DNA from: Methanobacterium petrolearium
GTDB taxonomy: Archaea > Methanobacteriota > Methanobacteria > Methanobacteriales > Methanobacteriaceae
NCBI RefSeq assembly: GCF_017873625.1
Contig: NZ_JAGGKL010000013.1
Span: 1-64,000 of the forward strand
DNA length: 64,000 nucleotides
Direction of reading: 5' to 3'
A program made the translations under genes and the position numbers. The notes under the pieces were generated by a model. That model worked only from the letters and a program-made list of their open reading frames with translations, did not search any database and was not told where the DNA came from. Shown piece after piece: positions 1-9,155 of the stretch; the stretch's first letter is position 1, and each line of letters opens with the position of its first letter.

Positions 1-215
1 TGTTGTTTGTTGGTTTTGTTGTTGTCTTTGTTTGTATTTTTGTTTGAGTTGTTCTTTTTCTTGTTGTTCTTGTTTTTGTGCTTGTTGTATGAGTTGTTGT
101 TGGGTGTTGTTGGTGTTTTGTGTTGTTTGTTGGTTTTGTTGTTGTCTTTGTTTGTATTTTTGTTTGAGTTGTTCTTTTTCTTGTTGTTCTTGTTTTTGTG
201 CTTGTTGTATGAGTT
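1..215 (-). repeat. 120-bp in-frame tandem repeat
   Basis: Bases 1-95 are identical to bases 121-215, and the 25 bases between the copies diverge. The period of 120 bp equals exactly 40 codons of the minus-strand gene, so copy number can change without breaking the frame. The near-perfect identity points to recent duplication or gene conversion. More copies probably continue to the left of the window. Confidence 0.9.
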
Positions 216-354
216 CTTGTTTTTCCTGATGGGATGTGTGGTTTTTTTGTTGTTGATTCTGTCTTTCTTTATACTTTTTTCTGATTTTTTCTATTTCTTC
301 CCTATCCTCCTTCTTAGCCTCTTGGCGCATTAATTCTAATTCTGCAGTACTCAT
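1..354 (-). CDS. Gln/Lys/Glu-rich repeat protein (partial, cut by window edge)
   Basis: This reading frame is open on the minus strand from an ATG at 354-352 to the left edge, 118 codons with no stop. A GAGGG ribosome binding site lies at 364-368. The N-terminus begins MSTAELELMRQEAKKEDREE and continues highly charged. From about residue 47 it becomes a 40-residue repeat made almost only of Q, K, E, R, N and L, built on the words QELIQQAQKQEQQEKEQLKQ, present at least twice. No signal peptide or membrane segment is visible. Such composition predicts a long coiled coil or a low-complexity scaffold. I do not recognise a family. The frame is supported by the start with its RBS and by the codon-periodic repeat; its C-terminus lies outside the window. 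Confidence 0.72.
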   Translation of the reverse strand, partial: MSTAELELMRQEAKKEDREEIEKIRKKYKERQNQQQKNHTSHQEKQELIQQAQKQEQQEKEQLKQKYKQRQQQNQQTTQNTNNTQQQLIQQAQKQEQQEKEQLKQKYKQRQQQNQQTT

Positions 355-744
355 TTATTATTTCCCTCTTCAATTTAACCATCAAGTGTCCTGTGAAATT
401 TGAAGATTTAAACTTCATAGTCTACCAATGCAATTGGTAGAAATTATCATGAAATATCTATTATTAATATGATTGAAACGTTCTATAAATCTTTGGATTC
501 TAATTTTAAACATTTATTTACCTTTTTTGTCAATAATAGTGACTTATGACAAAATTGTGCTCATATAAAGTTTCATGCGTTAGTTTAAATCTGGTTTAAA
601 TTTGACTAAAAAAAGGGGAGTGGCGTCAAAAAAAGCCATAAGTGATCCAAATCCAACTAAATAAATTATTCACCTAAACTGCACCTTAAAAGGCAAAGAA
701 TATATTTCGTACCTTCCCATATAATAGAAAGGAGGGGAAGGCCG
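355..744. other. Divergent intergenic region with an inverted repeat at 422-440
   Basis: These 390 bp separate the minus-strand Gln-rich gene from the plus-strand CPBP gene. The DNA is AT-rich and I see no gene in it. The one clear structure is an 8-bp perfect inverted repeat with a 3-base centre, ctaccaatgcaattggtag, at 422-440. It could be a dimeric repressor site for either divergent gene. No regulator sits next to it. Confidence 0.5.
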
Positions 745-1818
745 TTGAAAAATTTTGCCAGTGAAAGTGATAATACTTCAAAATTGAAACGATCGAAATT
801 AAAAAAAGAACTAATTTTTTTCCTAGTTATATTGACCACATTGACGTTTATCCATTTTTTATGGTTTTATTTCAATTATGGCACATGGAATAACGTCCCC
901 ACATACACCACCTTGGTGCACATGCTGATACCTGCCTCAGCAGCCATTATATGCATGGCCATATTTCGAGATCAGGCCCTAACCCGTGAAACAAAATTTT
1001 TCATGGGAATATTCGTATTATACGTCATAGTTTTTTTGATTGAAAGTTTTTACAAGCCAATCATACCCCAACCTCTTATTAATTTACCAGTTATCAAAGA
1101 AATACCATTATTATCTGCTCTCATCGCAGTTTTCGGTTTTATAAGCATAATCATAATGAACCTTAAGAAAAAGTGGAGAGAAGGTCTTGAACTGTCTAAA
1201 TTATGGTTTGGAATGAATAAAAAGTTTTTCATAGGTTTCACAGCACTCTTTGCCATTATCGTTATTACTCTTTTCTATTTAAACTATATTTTTGGTTTTG
1301 GAGAACCCCTGATGGGTTATGATCCAGGAAATTTCTTCGTATTATACCTTACATTATTGGGCCTGAGTTTCTTTATTATCTGGCCTCAATATTTTGGGGA
1401 AGAGTTCGGATGGAGGTACTACCTGCAGGACCGGTTATTCCCACTATTTGGGCCTTACGTTGGTGTCGTGATTTTAGGAGTGATATGGGGGATCTGGCAT
1501 GCTGGTAACATCGTTATGGGGATGAACTGGCCAGGACAACCCCTCCTCGGTAACTTGAACATGATATTCATTGCCATAATCCTGGCAGTGATCTATGGTT
1601 ACGCAGTTCTGGTTACACGGAGTGTCTGGATCGCAGTTGCCCTGCATTTAATCACAGACACCACGGAAGTAGCAGCCATAGTCTACCTTTCCCAGTCTGG
1701 ATCAATATTCGCCTTCGGATCTGGCCTATATTCATTTGTAATCCTGGGAATATTTGCCATCTTACTCATACTCCTGGATCAGAAGGTCTGGAAGAGTGTA
1801 AAAGTGCTTAAAACATGA
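745..1818 (+). CDS. CPBP family intramembrane metalloprotease
   Basis: A polytopic membrane protein of 357 residues with the CPBP (CAAX protease/bacteriocin-processing) signature. EEFGWR is near residue 219 (the EExxxR motif), GIWHAG near 250 and ALHLITD near 302 supply the conserved Glu/His ligands expected for a membrane-embedded metalloprotease. About eight hydrophobic helices are visible. The start is TTG at 745, chosen because GGAGG at 731-735 lies nine bases upstream. Family members act in prenyl-protein processing, immunity to self-produced peptides or membrane protein turnover; the substrate cannot be told here. It is followed 71 bp downstream by a membrane-anchored flavodoxin on the same strand. 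Two more CPBP genes are in the window (5329 and 35246). Confidence 0.85.
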   Translation: MKNFASESDNTSKLKRSKLKKELIFFLVILTTLTFIHFLWFYFNYGTWNNVPTYTTLVHMLIPASAAIICMAIFRDQALTRETKFFMGIFVLYVIVFLIESFYKPIIPQPLINLPVIKEIPLLSALIAVFGFISIIIMNLKKKWREGLELSKLWFGMNKKFFIGFTALFAIIVITLFYLNYIFGFGEPLMGYDPGNFFVLYLTLLGLSFFIIWPQYFGEEFGWRYYLQDRLFPLFGPYVGVVILGVIWGIWHAGNIVMGMNWPGQPLLGNLNMIFIAIILAVIYGYAVLVTRSVWIAVALHLITDTTEVAAIVYLSQSGSIFAFGSGLYSFVILGIFAILLILLDQKVWKSVKVLKT

Positions 1819-1889
1819 AAGGGAATATAAAAGAATTTAATGGAGAACTACTAATTAATTAAAAAAATTCTTTCGTTGGGGGAATAACC

Positions 1890-2435
1890 TTGAGCATATG
1901 GGTCATAATTGGAATTATTTTAGGTATTGTAATCCTGATTTGTGTGGTGGTGTGGTTAATGAGCTATTCTGGAAGTTCTACTTCTGAAATACTCAAACCC
2001 GATGGTAACATCACCGGGAAAGCATTGGTTGTCTATGATCCTGGTTTATCCGGTGGAACCAGAACTGCAGCCACTTACATGGCTGAAAATTTAAAAGCGA
2101 AGGGTTATGAAGTTAAATTAACCAGTGTAAAATCAGACAACCTCTCTGATCTATCAGGATATGACTTTTTAATTGTGGGAAGCCCAACCTACGGTGCTAA
2201 ACCTACAGAACCCATAACATCATATCTAAACAGTTTAGAAAATTCAGGTAATATCATGGCCGGAGTTTACGCCCTATCTGCGGGTAATACGCAGGATGCT
2301 GAGATAGTTATGGCAGAAATACTTGAAAATAAGTCCATACCAGTTAAAGTTCTAATTAAATATGGAAATTCGCCATTTGCATTTTCTGCAGACCAAAAAC
2401 AGTGTTCTGATTTTGTATCACAGCTTTTAGACTAA
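1890..2435 (+). CDS. Membrane-anchored flavodoxin-domain protein
   Basis: 181 residues. Residues 3-25 form a single hydrophobic helix, then a short linker leads into a flavodoxin-like fold. The phosphate loop reads VVYDPGLSGGTRTAA (about 49-63), a variant of the usual T/SxTGNT loop, and LIVGSPTYGAKPTEP (about 97-111) is the typical second FMN-contacting segment. The start is TTG at 1890 with a GGGGG run just upstream. It may carry electrons at the cytoplasmic membrane face, or the domain may have lost FMN binding because the loop is atypical. It probably shares a transcript with the CPBP gene upstream. Confidence 0.75.
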   Translation: MSIWVIIGIILGIVILICVVVWLMSYSGSSTSEILKPDGNITGKALVVYDPGLSGGTRTAATYMAENLKAKGYEVKLTSVKSDNLSDLSGYDFLIVGSPTYGAKPTEPITSYLNSLENSGNIMAGVYALSAGNTQDAEIVMAEILENKSIPVKVLIKYGNSPFAFSADQKQCSDFVSQLLD

Positions 2436-2473
2436 GTAAATGCATAAAAAGGGAATATTGCGTTTGAAAACTT

Positions 2474-2920
2474 TTAGAAAGAAGATATCCGTTCAGATTC
2501 AGCTTTAAGATATTTCAGACCAGAGTTGAGAGATGACTCCAGCATTTCCTGCAGCCTATCGAGCATGGCACTACTCACCAAGCCCTCCCATGATTCCTCA
2601 GTCTCCACTATAGTTTTAAAATCCACAACATCAATTTTCCAGACATGAATGGCATTGATGCCCATGATCTTACCAGTCCAGGCTAAAAGATGAGGTGGCT
2701 CGACATTCTGCAAGAGAGAAGTTATTGTCCCAGGTCCAGCTTTCCACTGAAACTGTGTCCCGGGTTTTAACTCACCTTGAAGTGAGACATCCTTCACATC
2801 AGGATTCCACCGGGGCCAGGCTTCAATATCAGCCATAATAGCCCACACAGTATCTGGTTCTGCGTCAATTTCAATTTTAGCCCGAGCCAGCACAGGTGCT
2901 TCTTCATTGACACTGACCAT
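2474..2920 (-). CDS. SRPBCC (START/polyketide cyclase-like) family protein
   Basis: 148 residues with the pattern of a helix-grip SRPBCC fold. It begins with a strand containing ARAKIEIDAEPDTVWAIMAD, then WPRWNPDVKDVSL, PGTQFQWKAGPGTI, and the late motif VETEESWEGL before a C-terminal amphipathic helix. The family binds hydrophobic ligands in a deep cavity, and no catalytic residues can be assigned. The start ATG at 2920 is preceded by GGGGTGAT five bases upstream. The next gene on the same strand, 151 bp further upstream, is a geranylgeranyl-reductase-like flavoprotein, so a lipid ligand is possible but unproven. Confidence 0.8.
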   Translation of the reverse strand: MVSVNEEAPVLARAKIEIDAEPDTVWAIMADIEAWPRWNPDVKDVSLQGELKPGTQFQWKAGPGTITSLLQNVEPPHLLAWTGKIMGINAIHVWKIDVVDFKTIVETEESWEGLVSSAMLDRLQEMLESSLNSGLKYLKAESERISSF

Positions 2921-3071
2921 TTTTCATCACCCCAATGTAATAATTTGAACTTCAGAATACTAAAAAATTATGTATTTAAAGGTGAAATGGACTTTTATCA
3001 ATCATATCATTCCTTATGAAAAACTGATTAAACCAATGAAAAACTCTGTTAAACTGAGATAAAACATTTAA

Positions 3072-4106
3072 TCATTTATAATGGTTAAACTTAGGTGAAA
3101 TCGTTCCTAAAAACATCCACTGTCTTATCATGTATTTTATCGTTGGTTTCAGGTTATCTTGGTAGTTATGTAAAATATCATCTGGATTTTCACGGTTTTT
3201 AATGGCCTCAGCCGCAGCATAACCACTTGCCAGGGCACTGGATATTCCCTCACCCATAGGGTTCAGAAGCCCGGCAGCATCACCAGCCAAGAGCACCCGA
3301 CCCTTACCCAGATCCACCTGAAAACCTGCCTGGATCTCAGGCATCATACCAATCTCTTCCTTTTCACAGGCCCCTATTTGTGCATTGAAATGTGATTTGA
3401 GGAAGGAAACAAATCTGGAATAATAGGTTTTAATAAGGGAGGTGTCTTTTACTCCCACTCCTATGATGAGAAAATCATCTTTCACATTAATCCAGGCATC
3501 ATACTCAGAAAGAGCAGGATCCAGAAAAGCATGGAAAAACCTACTATCAAGGTCAATGGTGCCTTTAGAGAAGGTCTGGTAGGTGGTGATGTAATTGGCA
3601 GGAACATTCCTTAGATTTCTCCGGGTCTTGCTGGTGGTCCCGTCACAGGCTATAACCATCCTAGCCTTTTCCGGGTAAATTTTACTCTTCTTGTCTTTCA
3701 TCTCCATGAACTCTACTAGTACATGGTCCTCTTTTTCTTCACACTTCACGGCTGCAGTCAACGGTCTGAGCTTTACACCAGCACTTTCGGCTTTCAAGCT
3801 CATCCAGTGGTCGAATGAAGTTCTCCAAATGTTATAACCTTCATTTTTGAATTTGAATGGTTTTCCTTTTTCGTTGGTAATTATGATCCCTTGATTGATC
3901 TGGGGATGTGAGAAAGCAGTGTCTGGTATTTTTCCAAATTCTTCTTCCACCATCTGCACAGATTTTTCTATGAGGATACCGGAACAGGACTTTTCCCGGG
4001 GTAATTCCATCTTTTCCGCCAATAAAACACTGTAACCATTTTCACTTATCCTTTTTGCAGCCATGCAACCGGCTGGTCCGGCCCCTATCACTATAACATC
4101 ATACAA
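3072..4106 (-). CDS. Geranylgeranyl reductase family FAD-dependent oxidoreductase
   Basis: 344 residues. The N-terminal YDVIVIGAGPAGCMAAKRIS is the FAD-binding Rossmann GxGxxG. A second FAD motif, GRVLLAGDAAGLLNPMGEGI (about 265-284), is typical of the geranylgeranyl reductase/PHBH superfamily. CSGIL near residue 41 matches the Cys-containing segment seen in archaeal members. The family saturates the isoprenoid chains of archaeal lipids or menaquinone side chains. The next gene, a broken carotenoid-biosynthesis gene on the opposite strand, suggests an isoprenoid theme, although this is inference. The start is TTG at 4106 with AGGAGG nine bases upstream. Main-pathway lipid reductases are usually about 390-450 residues, so this may be a side-branch paralogue. 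Confidence 0.82.
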   Translation of the reverse strand: MYDVIVIGAGPAGCMAAKRISENGYSVLLAEKMELPREKSCSGILIEKSVQMVEEEFGKIPDTAFSHPQINQGIIITNEKGKPFKFKNEGYNIWRTSFDHWMSLKAESAGVKLRPLTAAVKCEEKEDHVLVEFMEMKDKKSKIYPEKARMVIACDGTTSKTRRNLRNVPANYITTYQTFSKGTIDLDSRFFHAFLDPALSEYDAWINVKDDFLIIGVGVKDTSLIKTYYSRFVSFLKSHFNAQIGACEKEEIGMMPEIQAGFQVDLGKGRVLLAGDAAGLLNPMGEGISSALASGYAAAEAIKNRENPDDILHNYQDNLKPTIKYMIRQWMFLGTISPKFNHYK

Positions 4107-4349
4107 TTTGGATTTCCTCCTATAAATTATTATTAGCGGTCTTTTAATCTAACTATTTTTTGGGATTACATTTCAGTTCAGTTTCCTATATTACGATTTC
4201 ATAAAAAACCATGAAAGAACTTCTTTATATACTTCTTTTGGTTAATTAAATGATAAAATAGAAGATGTGAGGATGAATCTCTAATTATTCTATACTATGC
4301 TGAGTTTATTCAAAAAAATAAAAATAATTATTATTTAGGGGGGATTATA

Positions 4350-5203
4350 ATGAATGAGAAAAGTGTTCAAACAGACATGGGGAAATTTAATAAATTAAGA
4401 TGGTCTCTCATAGTGGGTTTTTTTTGATTGTTAATCTTCTTCTTATTTTCACTTATAAAAACAAAAATCTGCTGGCCATAGACAGTTTTTTAGTCACAGC
4501 TCTCTTATTTATCCTGGCAGTTCTCCATGGAAGTGAACGCTACGGTAAAAAGAATATATTAATCTTTTTCCTTATCACATGGGCAGTGAGTTTTTCTTTT
4601 GAAAACTTGAGTATAGTCACAGGCTTTCCTTTTGGTTTTTATAATTATTCACCCAGCTTAGGATTGTTAACAGTTCCAATTATAATTATATTCGCCTATT
4701 TTGCCATGGGATACTTGGCCTGGATGTTAGCCCATGTATTAACCGGCCAATACACCAGAAAACTTGAAGGAAAACAGATATTTTTAGTGCCTTTCATAGC
4801 TGCATTTCTCATGGTGATGTGGGATCTGACTGTGGATCCTATTTCTTCAACTCTACAGGGTCTCTGGGTATGGACTTATCCGGGGGCCTATTTCGGAGTC
4901 CCCACCTCCAACTTCTTCGGATGGTTCCTGGTGGTATACATATTCTTCCAGATATTCGCCTTGTATCTTTCAAAATATGACTCTATCAAAGAAGAAATAG
5001 CCAGTAAACTTTTTAACAAACTTTACTGGAGTGAAACAGCAGCTGTTTATGGGATTACAGCTCTGGGGACCATATTATCAGTTTTTTACCAGTACAATGA
5101 CATCACCATTTCCATGGCCTTAATAACAGTGTTTACCATGATATTTGTGGCAATACTTGCCCTGATTAACATCTGGAATAATCCTGATTTTAAGAACAGT
5201 TAA
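4350..5203 (+). pseudogene. Carotenoid biosynthesis (DUF422/CruF-like) membrane protein, frameshifted at a T8 run
   Basis: ATG at 4350 has a strong GGGGGG ribosome site and encodes MNEKSVQTDMGKFNKLRWSL followed by IVGFF, then TGA at 4425-4427, directly after eight T bases (4418-4425). Adding one T lets the frame run on as FLIVNLLLIF and through a polytopic membrane protein ending at 5203, about 284 residues in all. The downstream part has FENLSIVTGFPFGFYNYS and MWDLTVDPISS, with the conserved Glu/Asp pattern of the DUF422 carotenoid-biosynthesis family (C50 bacterioruberin hydratase-like). If expression restarts downstream, ATG 4401 lies in the other frame. The break may be a real mutation, slippage-controlled expression or a sequence error in a homopolymer. 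Confidence 0.75.
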
Positions 5204-5328
5204 TTTGGAGGTTAAGTTCCATTTTATACTGGCCTTTGAATCCAGTCCAATAATTATAAATTTGCATAGGAAATAATAACTCATATTAAAGTGGCAAAAT
5301 ATGGTTGTTCATAGAAGGAGTGAGTAAA

Positions 5329-6351
5329 GTGTCAATTTCAGAGATGATAAAAAATAACCAGTTAAAATCTTATTTCATACTAACTTTCTTAATCACCTGG
5401 AGTTTCTTCTTTTTACCTTTCATCTTTTCCCTAACTGATTCTATGTTTAACCTGTTATTAATGGCTATTGGTGGTTCTGGCCCGGCATTTGCTGCTATAA
5501 TAATTTCAGGTGTCATAAAGCCTCAAAAACTGGAAACTCAAAATCTTAAAAGATGGATATCTTTTTTAATAGCATTAGTCCTAGTTGTTTTTTTGATTGT
5601 TTCCTATCTCCATATAGCTTTGAATTCAATTTCAATTCCCATCTTTATTTTAATACTTATCAATGCAGCCATAGCTGCATATATAATAAGTGGAGGTTTA
5701 GCTGGTCACAAAGGAATAAGAGAACTTTTAAGTAAATTATACATTTGGAAAGTTGATTTAAAATGGTATGTAATTGCATTACTCCTTTATCCTGCCATAA
5801 ACTTCATCTCCCTCCTAATTGGTTCTATGGTTACTGGAATCTCCTTTAATGAGATATGGCCTCAGTTATCTCTGGATGCTCTTTTTTGGTTCATTATCTC
5901 CTGCGGATTCATTGGTCTGGTTCGCGGACCTTTAAGGGAAGAAATCGGATGGAGGGGCTTTGCACTGCCCAGGTTACAATACTTGTACTCACCACTGGTG
6001 GGAACACTCATATTGGCTCTGATATGGACTTTCTGGCATTTACCACTCCACATAAATGGAATTTACCCTGGAGGGATAGAAGGATTTTACAGTAGATGCA
6101 CCTGGAATATTGGCATAACCTTCCTTTTCACCTGGATCTACAATCATTCCAGAGGCAGTTTACTTTTAACTACGATTTTCCATACTTCTATCAACACCAC
6201 AGGTACTTTACTTATTATTCCCTCAAATATAAGTGGAATATGGGGTTTGGCTTTCATTGCTTTTATCAATATCGCAGCCATCCTGGTTATTGTAGGGGAT
6301 AAAATGTGGCAAAAACTACCAGAAAAATCCGAAGCAGTGTATAACTATTAG
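5329..6351 (+). CDS. CPBP family intramembrane metalloprotease
   Basis: 340 residues, about eight membrane helices. The signature REEIGWRGFALPRLQ starts near residue 202 (EExxxR), TFWHLPLHI near 235 and TIFHTSINTT near 286 provide the remaining conserved His/Asn positions of the CPBP protease core. A TTG at 5305 would extend the protein by eight residues. I prefer GTG at 5329 because GAAGGAG (5314-5320) is ideally placed for it and would lie inside the gene otherwise. It sits about 125 bp downstream of the broken carotenoid gene. Substrate unknown; it is a different paralogue from the 745 gene and lacks the long soluble N-terminal segment of that one. Confidence 0.85.
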   Translation: MSISEMIKNNQLKSYFILTFLITWSFFFLPFIFSLTDSMFNLLLMAIGGSGPAFAAIIISGVIKPQKLETQNLKRWISFLIALVLVVFLIVSYLHIALNSISIPIFILILINAAIAAYIISGGLAGHKGIRELLSKLYIWKVDLKWYVIALLLYPAINFISLLIGSMVTGISFNEIWPQLSLDALFWFIISCGFIGLVRGPLREEIGWRGFALPRLQYLYSPLVGTLILALIWTFWHLPLHINGIYPGGIEGFYSRCTWNIGITFLFTWIYNHSRGSLLLTTIFHTSINTTGTLLIIPSNISGIWGLAFIAFINIAAILVIVGDKMWQKLPEKSEAVYNY

Positions 6352-6452
6352 ATCACATAAATTTTTTTTAACTTTTTGTCCACTAAAGGCTCCTTCACTT
6401 TAAAAAATAGCAAAAAAAGAAAAAATTTGAATGTTAATTGTTCTTGAATTTT

Positions 6453-7124
6453 TCATTCCAATTTTTTATGGCAAAGCCACCAGTCATAACACGCAAATTC
6501 ACCTGATTTTGATTGTTCAAGCCGTGCTTTAGCGGTTTTAACATCTTTAGGTGGGGGGACAATTACATGATCCTGCACCAGTTCGTTGTTGGGCCAGTTA
6601 GCAGGCATGGCCACATTGTTTTTATCAGCAGTTTGCATGGCTTCTACAACTCTTAGAATTTCATCCATGTTTCTTCCTAATTCTTGAGGATAGTAAAGGA
6701 TTATCCGTATTTTGGCTTGGTCATCCACCACAAAAACAGCTCTTACTGTGTTAGTTCCTTTACCTGGGTGGATAAGGCCTAATTTATTGGCAACTGCTCC
6801 GGTATCGGCAATTATAGGGAATTGGATTTCAATATCCAGGTTTTCGTTTATCCATTCCTCCCATTTGATATGGGCAAAGACCTGATCCACACTCATACCA
6901 ATAAGTTCACAGTCCAGCTCCCGGAACTGGTCGTATCGTGTTTGGAATGCATAGAATTCTGTGGTACAAACCGGGGTGAAATCAGCTGGATGGCTGAAAA
7001 GAACAAACCACTTTCCAGAAAAAGCTTTTGGAAGTTCCATCACACCATGGGTTGTTTCTACCGTCATTTCTGGGAAGTCATCTCCTAAAAGGGGCATACT
7101 ACCCTTTCCTTTTTCATTTTCCAT
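6453..7124 (-). CDS. Peroxiredoxin (Prx6-like, archaeal 2-Cys type)
   Basis: 223 residues. The peroxidatic cysteine is in [13 protein letters not shown] near residue 45, with the conserved Thr and a downstream Arg ([13 protein letters not shown]) completing the active site. The extended C-terminus carries CYDWWLC near residue 214, matching the CxDWWxC pair that acts as resolving cysteines in archaeal decameric peroxiredoxins. It reduces H2O2 and organic peroxides in the cytosol, an important oxygen defence in a strict anaerobe. The start ATG 7124 is chosen because GGAGG lies about nine bases upstream; a GTG at 7139 overlaps that ribosome site and is rejected. Confidence 0.95.
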   Translation of the reverse strand: MENEKGKGSMPLLGDDFPEMTVETTHGVMELPKAFSGKWFVLFSHPADFTPVCTTEFYAFQTRYDQFRELDCELIGMSVDQVFAHIKWEEWINENLDIEIQFPIIADTGAVANKLGLIHPGKGTNTVRAVFVVDDQAKIRIILYYPQELGRNMDEILRVVEAMQTADKNNVAMPANWPNNELVQDHVIVPPPKDVKTAKARLEQSKSGEFACYDWWLCHKKLE

Positions 7125-7347
7125 ATATATTACCTCCACCCTTATTTATAGTAACACCAACTATTTGATTTTATCCAGTAGAGAGTATTATCGGTAAACG
7201 AGGATAGTTAGGATTAATATTACAAAAAAATAATTCTAAAAGTTATAATTTTAAAAATAACAATCAAATTCATGGAATTAATTTTCAATCAACCTATTTA
7301 CTCTTGACATGATGATTATTCTCGATTCATTCATGATTTCAATTTCC

Positions 7348-7965
7348 TTAACCATTCCTTTCTTTTTTCCAGGCATCCCCTACTTCAGGGTTATGTTTGA
7401 AAAACTTTTCTCTAATAGAATCATCTACTTTATTGGCAGGACATGCAAAGTTAATGCATTGGCTGCACATGTATTTGCGCATTATATTAAAAGCCAGTAG
7501 GCTGAAAACTAAATAAAGGACTATAAACATGTAATTCATGGATAATATCATTAAAATGATGGGATAACCCCATATAACTAACAGACCCAGAATAAAAATG
7601 ATTTTTTCAGCAAGTGACATGGGTCCGGGACGGTACTTCCATAGTTTGGGTGAACCATAATTGGCCCAGCATTTCAAGGTGCGACTTTCAGTTTCAGCGT
7701 AATGAGGGCAATGGGAACACATAACCCTTATTTCAACCAATCCAAAGTACAATAAAAACATCACTATCCATGGAATTAGAAGTAAGGGATTGTAGTAATA
7801 GATACCAATCCCAGCCAGCAATATAACCAGAGAAACATTTAAAAGAAATTGTATTAGTTGATGTAGGTTAAAGTGGCAGCTTAATTCCTGACACACGTTA
7901 CATTTATCACAGGATGTTTCCTGGCAGGTAGTTAAAGGTTTTTCTGGATCTAGAAAGAATTTCAA
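7348..7965 (-). CDS. Cys-rich membrane protein, unknown function
   Basis: 205 residues. The N-terminus has a cysteine cluster CQETSCDKCNVCQELSC (about 14-30), followed by two helices, a second cluster CSHCPHY near 84 with a downstream Cys, two more helices, and CSQCINFACPANK near 170. The three clusters lie on the same predicted side of a four-helix membrane protein, so a membrane metal or Fe-S site is plausible. The start is TTG at 7965 with AGGAGATG upstream. It lies 223 bp upstream of the peroxiredoxin start on the same strand. I recognise no characterised family; it resembles conserved archaeal proteins of unknown role. Confidence 0.75.
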   Translation of the reverse strand: MKFFLDPEKPLTTCQETSCDKCNVCQELSCHFNLHQLIQFLLNVSLVILLAGIGIYYYNPLLLIPWIVMFLLYFGLVEIRVMCSHCPHYAETESRTLKCWANYGSPKLWKYRPGPMSLAEKIIFILGLLVIWGYPIILMILSMNYMFIVLYLVFSLLAFNIMRKYMCSQCINFACPANKVDDSIREKFFKHNPEVGDAWKKERNG

Positions 7966-8244
7966 GTGAACATCTCCTGAACATTAATATGTCCTTTAAT
8001 TGTTAGTAATCTTTTGGAAAGATCTTCTCTGTCATGGTTCTTTTTGGGTAAAATTTTAGGATTGTGGGTTGATATATGGATTTTAGTCAAGTTCATTTTT
8101 TTTTATTTCACGTATGTTAATTTTTCTGTTAAGGAGTAATCTATCGCCCCTAGATGATTAAGGTTACTTAAATAATTTAAATATTGGCTTAAATAATATT
8201 TTCAATTTATATAATGGGCTTATTGGAAAATGGAGGGACATGTA

Positions 8245-8545
8245 ATGGTTGAATTTGTTGAAGACAAATCATGCAGAGTGTTCATGATAGAAAAAATCTT
8301 AATTTCGGGTTGTTAGAAAACTATTTAACCATTCTTTTTTGGAACTTGAAAAAAGGGCATTTAGTGATGTGGTTTGCCACGTAAACACAGGAAATGATGA
8401 CCAGGGCATATCGATTGTAACTAAATGCGAGCCATGTATTGAATGGCATGTTCAACAGACAGATATTGCCGGAACATCAGATGAAGAAATACACGAAACC
8501 ATTAATGTTGTTATAGGGAATGGAAGAGGTTCTGCTGATTTTTAA
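8245..8545 (+). pseudogene. Small Cys-containing protein gene, probably frameshifted
   Basis: ATG 8245 has a good GGAGG site (8232-8236 region) and encodes MVEFVEDKSCRVFMIEKILI and SGC before TAG near 8314. Losing one base in the gggttgttag stretch joins it to a downstream frame reading VRKLFNHSFLELEKRAFSDV, then a Cys pair in TKCEPCIEW, and ending at 8545. The fused product would be about 100 residues with cysteines spaced like small metal-binding archaeal proteins. The downstream part alone could start at TTG 8339 but has no ribosome site. I see no family match; the frameshift reading is an inference. Confidence 0.4.
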
Positions 8546-8864
8546 TCCAGATTTGCTTTGAATACCCTTGATTTTCATGGAAAGGTTAAATTATGCTTTT
8601 TTAATTCTTCGATTTTTTTTGCATGTTAAATTTATCTTTATTACCTTCTTTATTACCTTTAACCTATTTTTTTAATACAGTATAAGTGATTAATTACTTA
8701 TATGCCAATGATTTATATAAAAAACAGGGATTTAAAATGGAGAGGGGAAATTTTAATAAAAAATTTCTTTTTATTTTCAGGATTTTAATTGTTTTGGAAT
8801 CTTTTAGGGTTATTTTAGTTTTATAAGAGCAATAAGAAATATTTAGTGACTAAGGGTTTTTAAA
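8546..8864. other. AT-rich intergenic region, nothing recognised
   Basis: These 319 bp are very rich in A and T with several T runs and short repeats of ttattaccttt at 8637-8660. I see no open frame with a ribosome site, no RNA gene and no clear inverted repeat. It presumably contains the promoter of the zinc-ribbon gene that starts at 8865. Confidence 0.4.
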
Positions 8865-9116
8865 ATGGTTTTTTGTACAAGATGTGGGGCTGAAAATCCT
8901 GAAGGATCCGGGTACTGCTATAAATGTGGGGAAAAACTTCGTGACTTGTCGGATGATCAAATTTATACCAAAAAAGAACTAATAAAGGAAAAAAGTGATG
9001 CTACTCTGTTAAATATTGTTCTAATAATTGCAGTGTTCATTATTGTAATACTAATAGTACAAATGATCTTTGCATACTCTTCTATGGCACCGATATTCAA
9101 CAATTTCTTTGGATAA
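8865..9116 (+). CDS. Zinc-ribbon membrane protein
   Basis: 83 residues. Residues 3-27 form a zinc ribbon, FCTRCGAENPEGSGYCYKCG, with two CxxC knuckles 13 residues apart. A charged linker leads to one hydrophobic helix (about 50-70) and a short tail. This architecture (zinc_ribbon_2 plus a single helix) is common in methanogens and has no assigned function; it may anchor a nucleic-acid- or protein-binding knuckle at the membrane. Start ATG at 8865; no strong ribosome site is visible, so the message may be leaderless. Confidence 0.8.
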   Translation: MVFCTRCGAENPEGSGYCYKCGEKLRDLSDDQIYTKKELIKEKSDATLLNIVLIIAVFIIVILIVQMIFAYSSMAPIFNNFFG

Positions 9117-9155
9117 AAATGAATTTAAATTCAAAGAAAAAAATGAGATAGAATG

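Noticed and set aside
1..240. CRISPR array at the left edge
   Set aside because: The copies are contiguous, 120 bp long and codon-periodic, without short palindromic repeats and unique spacers.
32..333. Plus-strand frames in the repeat at the left edge (Leu/Phe/Cys-rich)
   Set aside because: These are mirror images of the A-rich minus-strand Gln/Lys codons. They lack ribosome sites, while the minus strand has a good start and a codon-periodic repeat.
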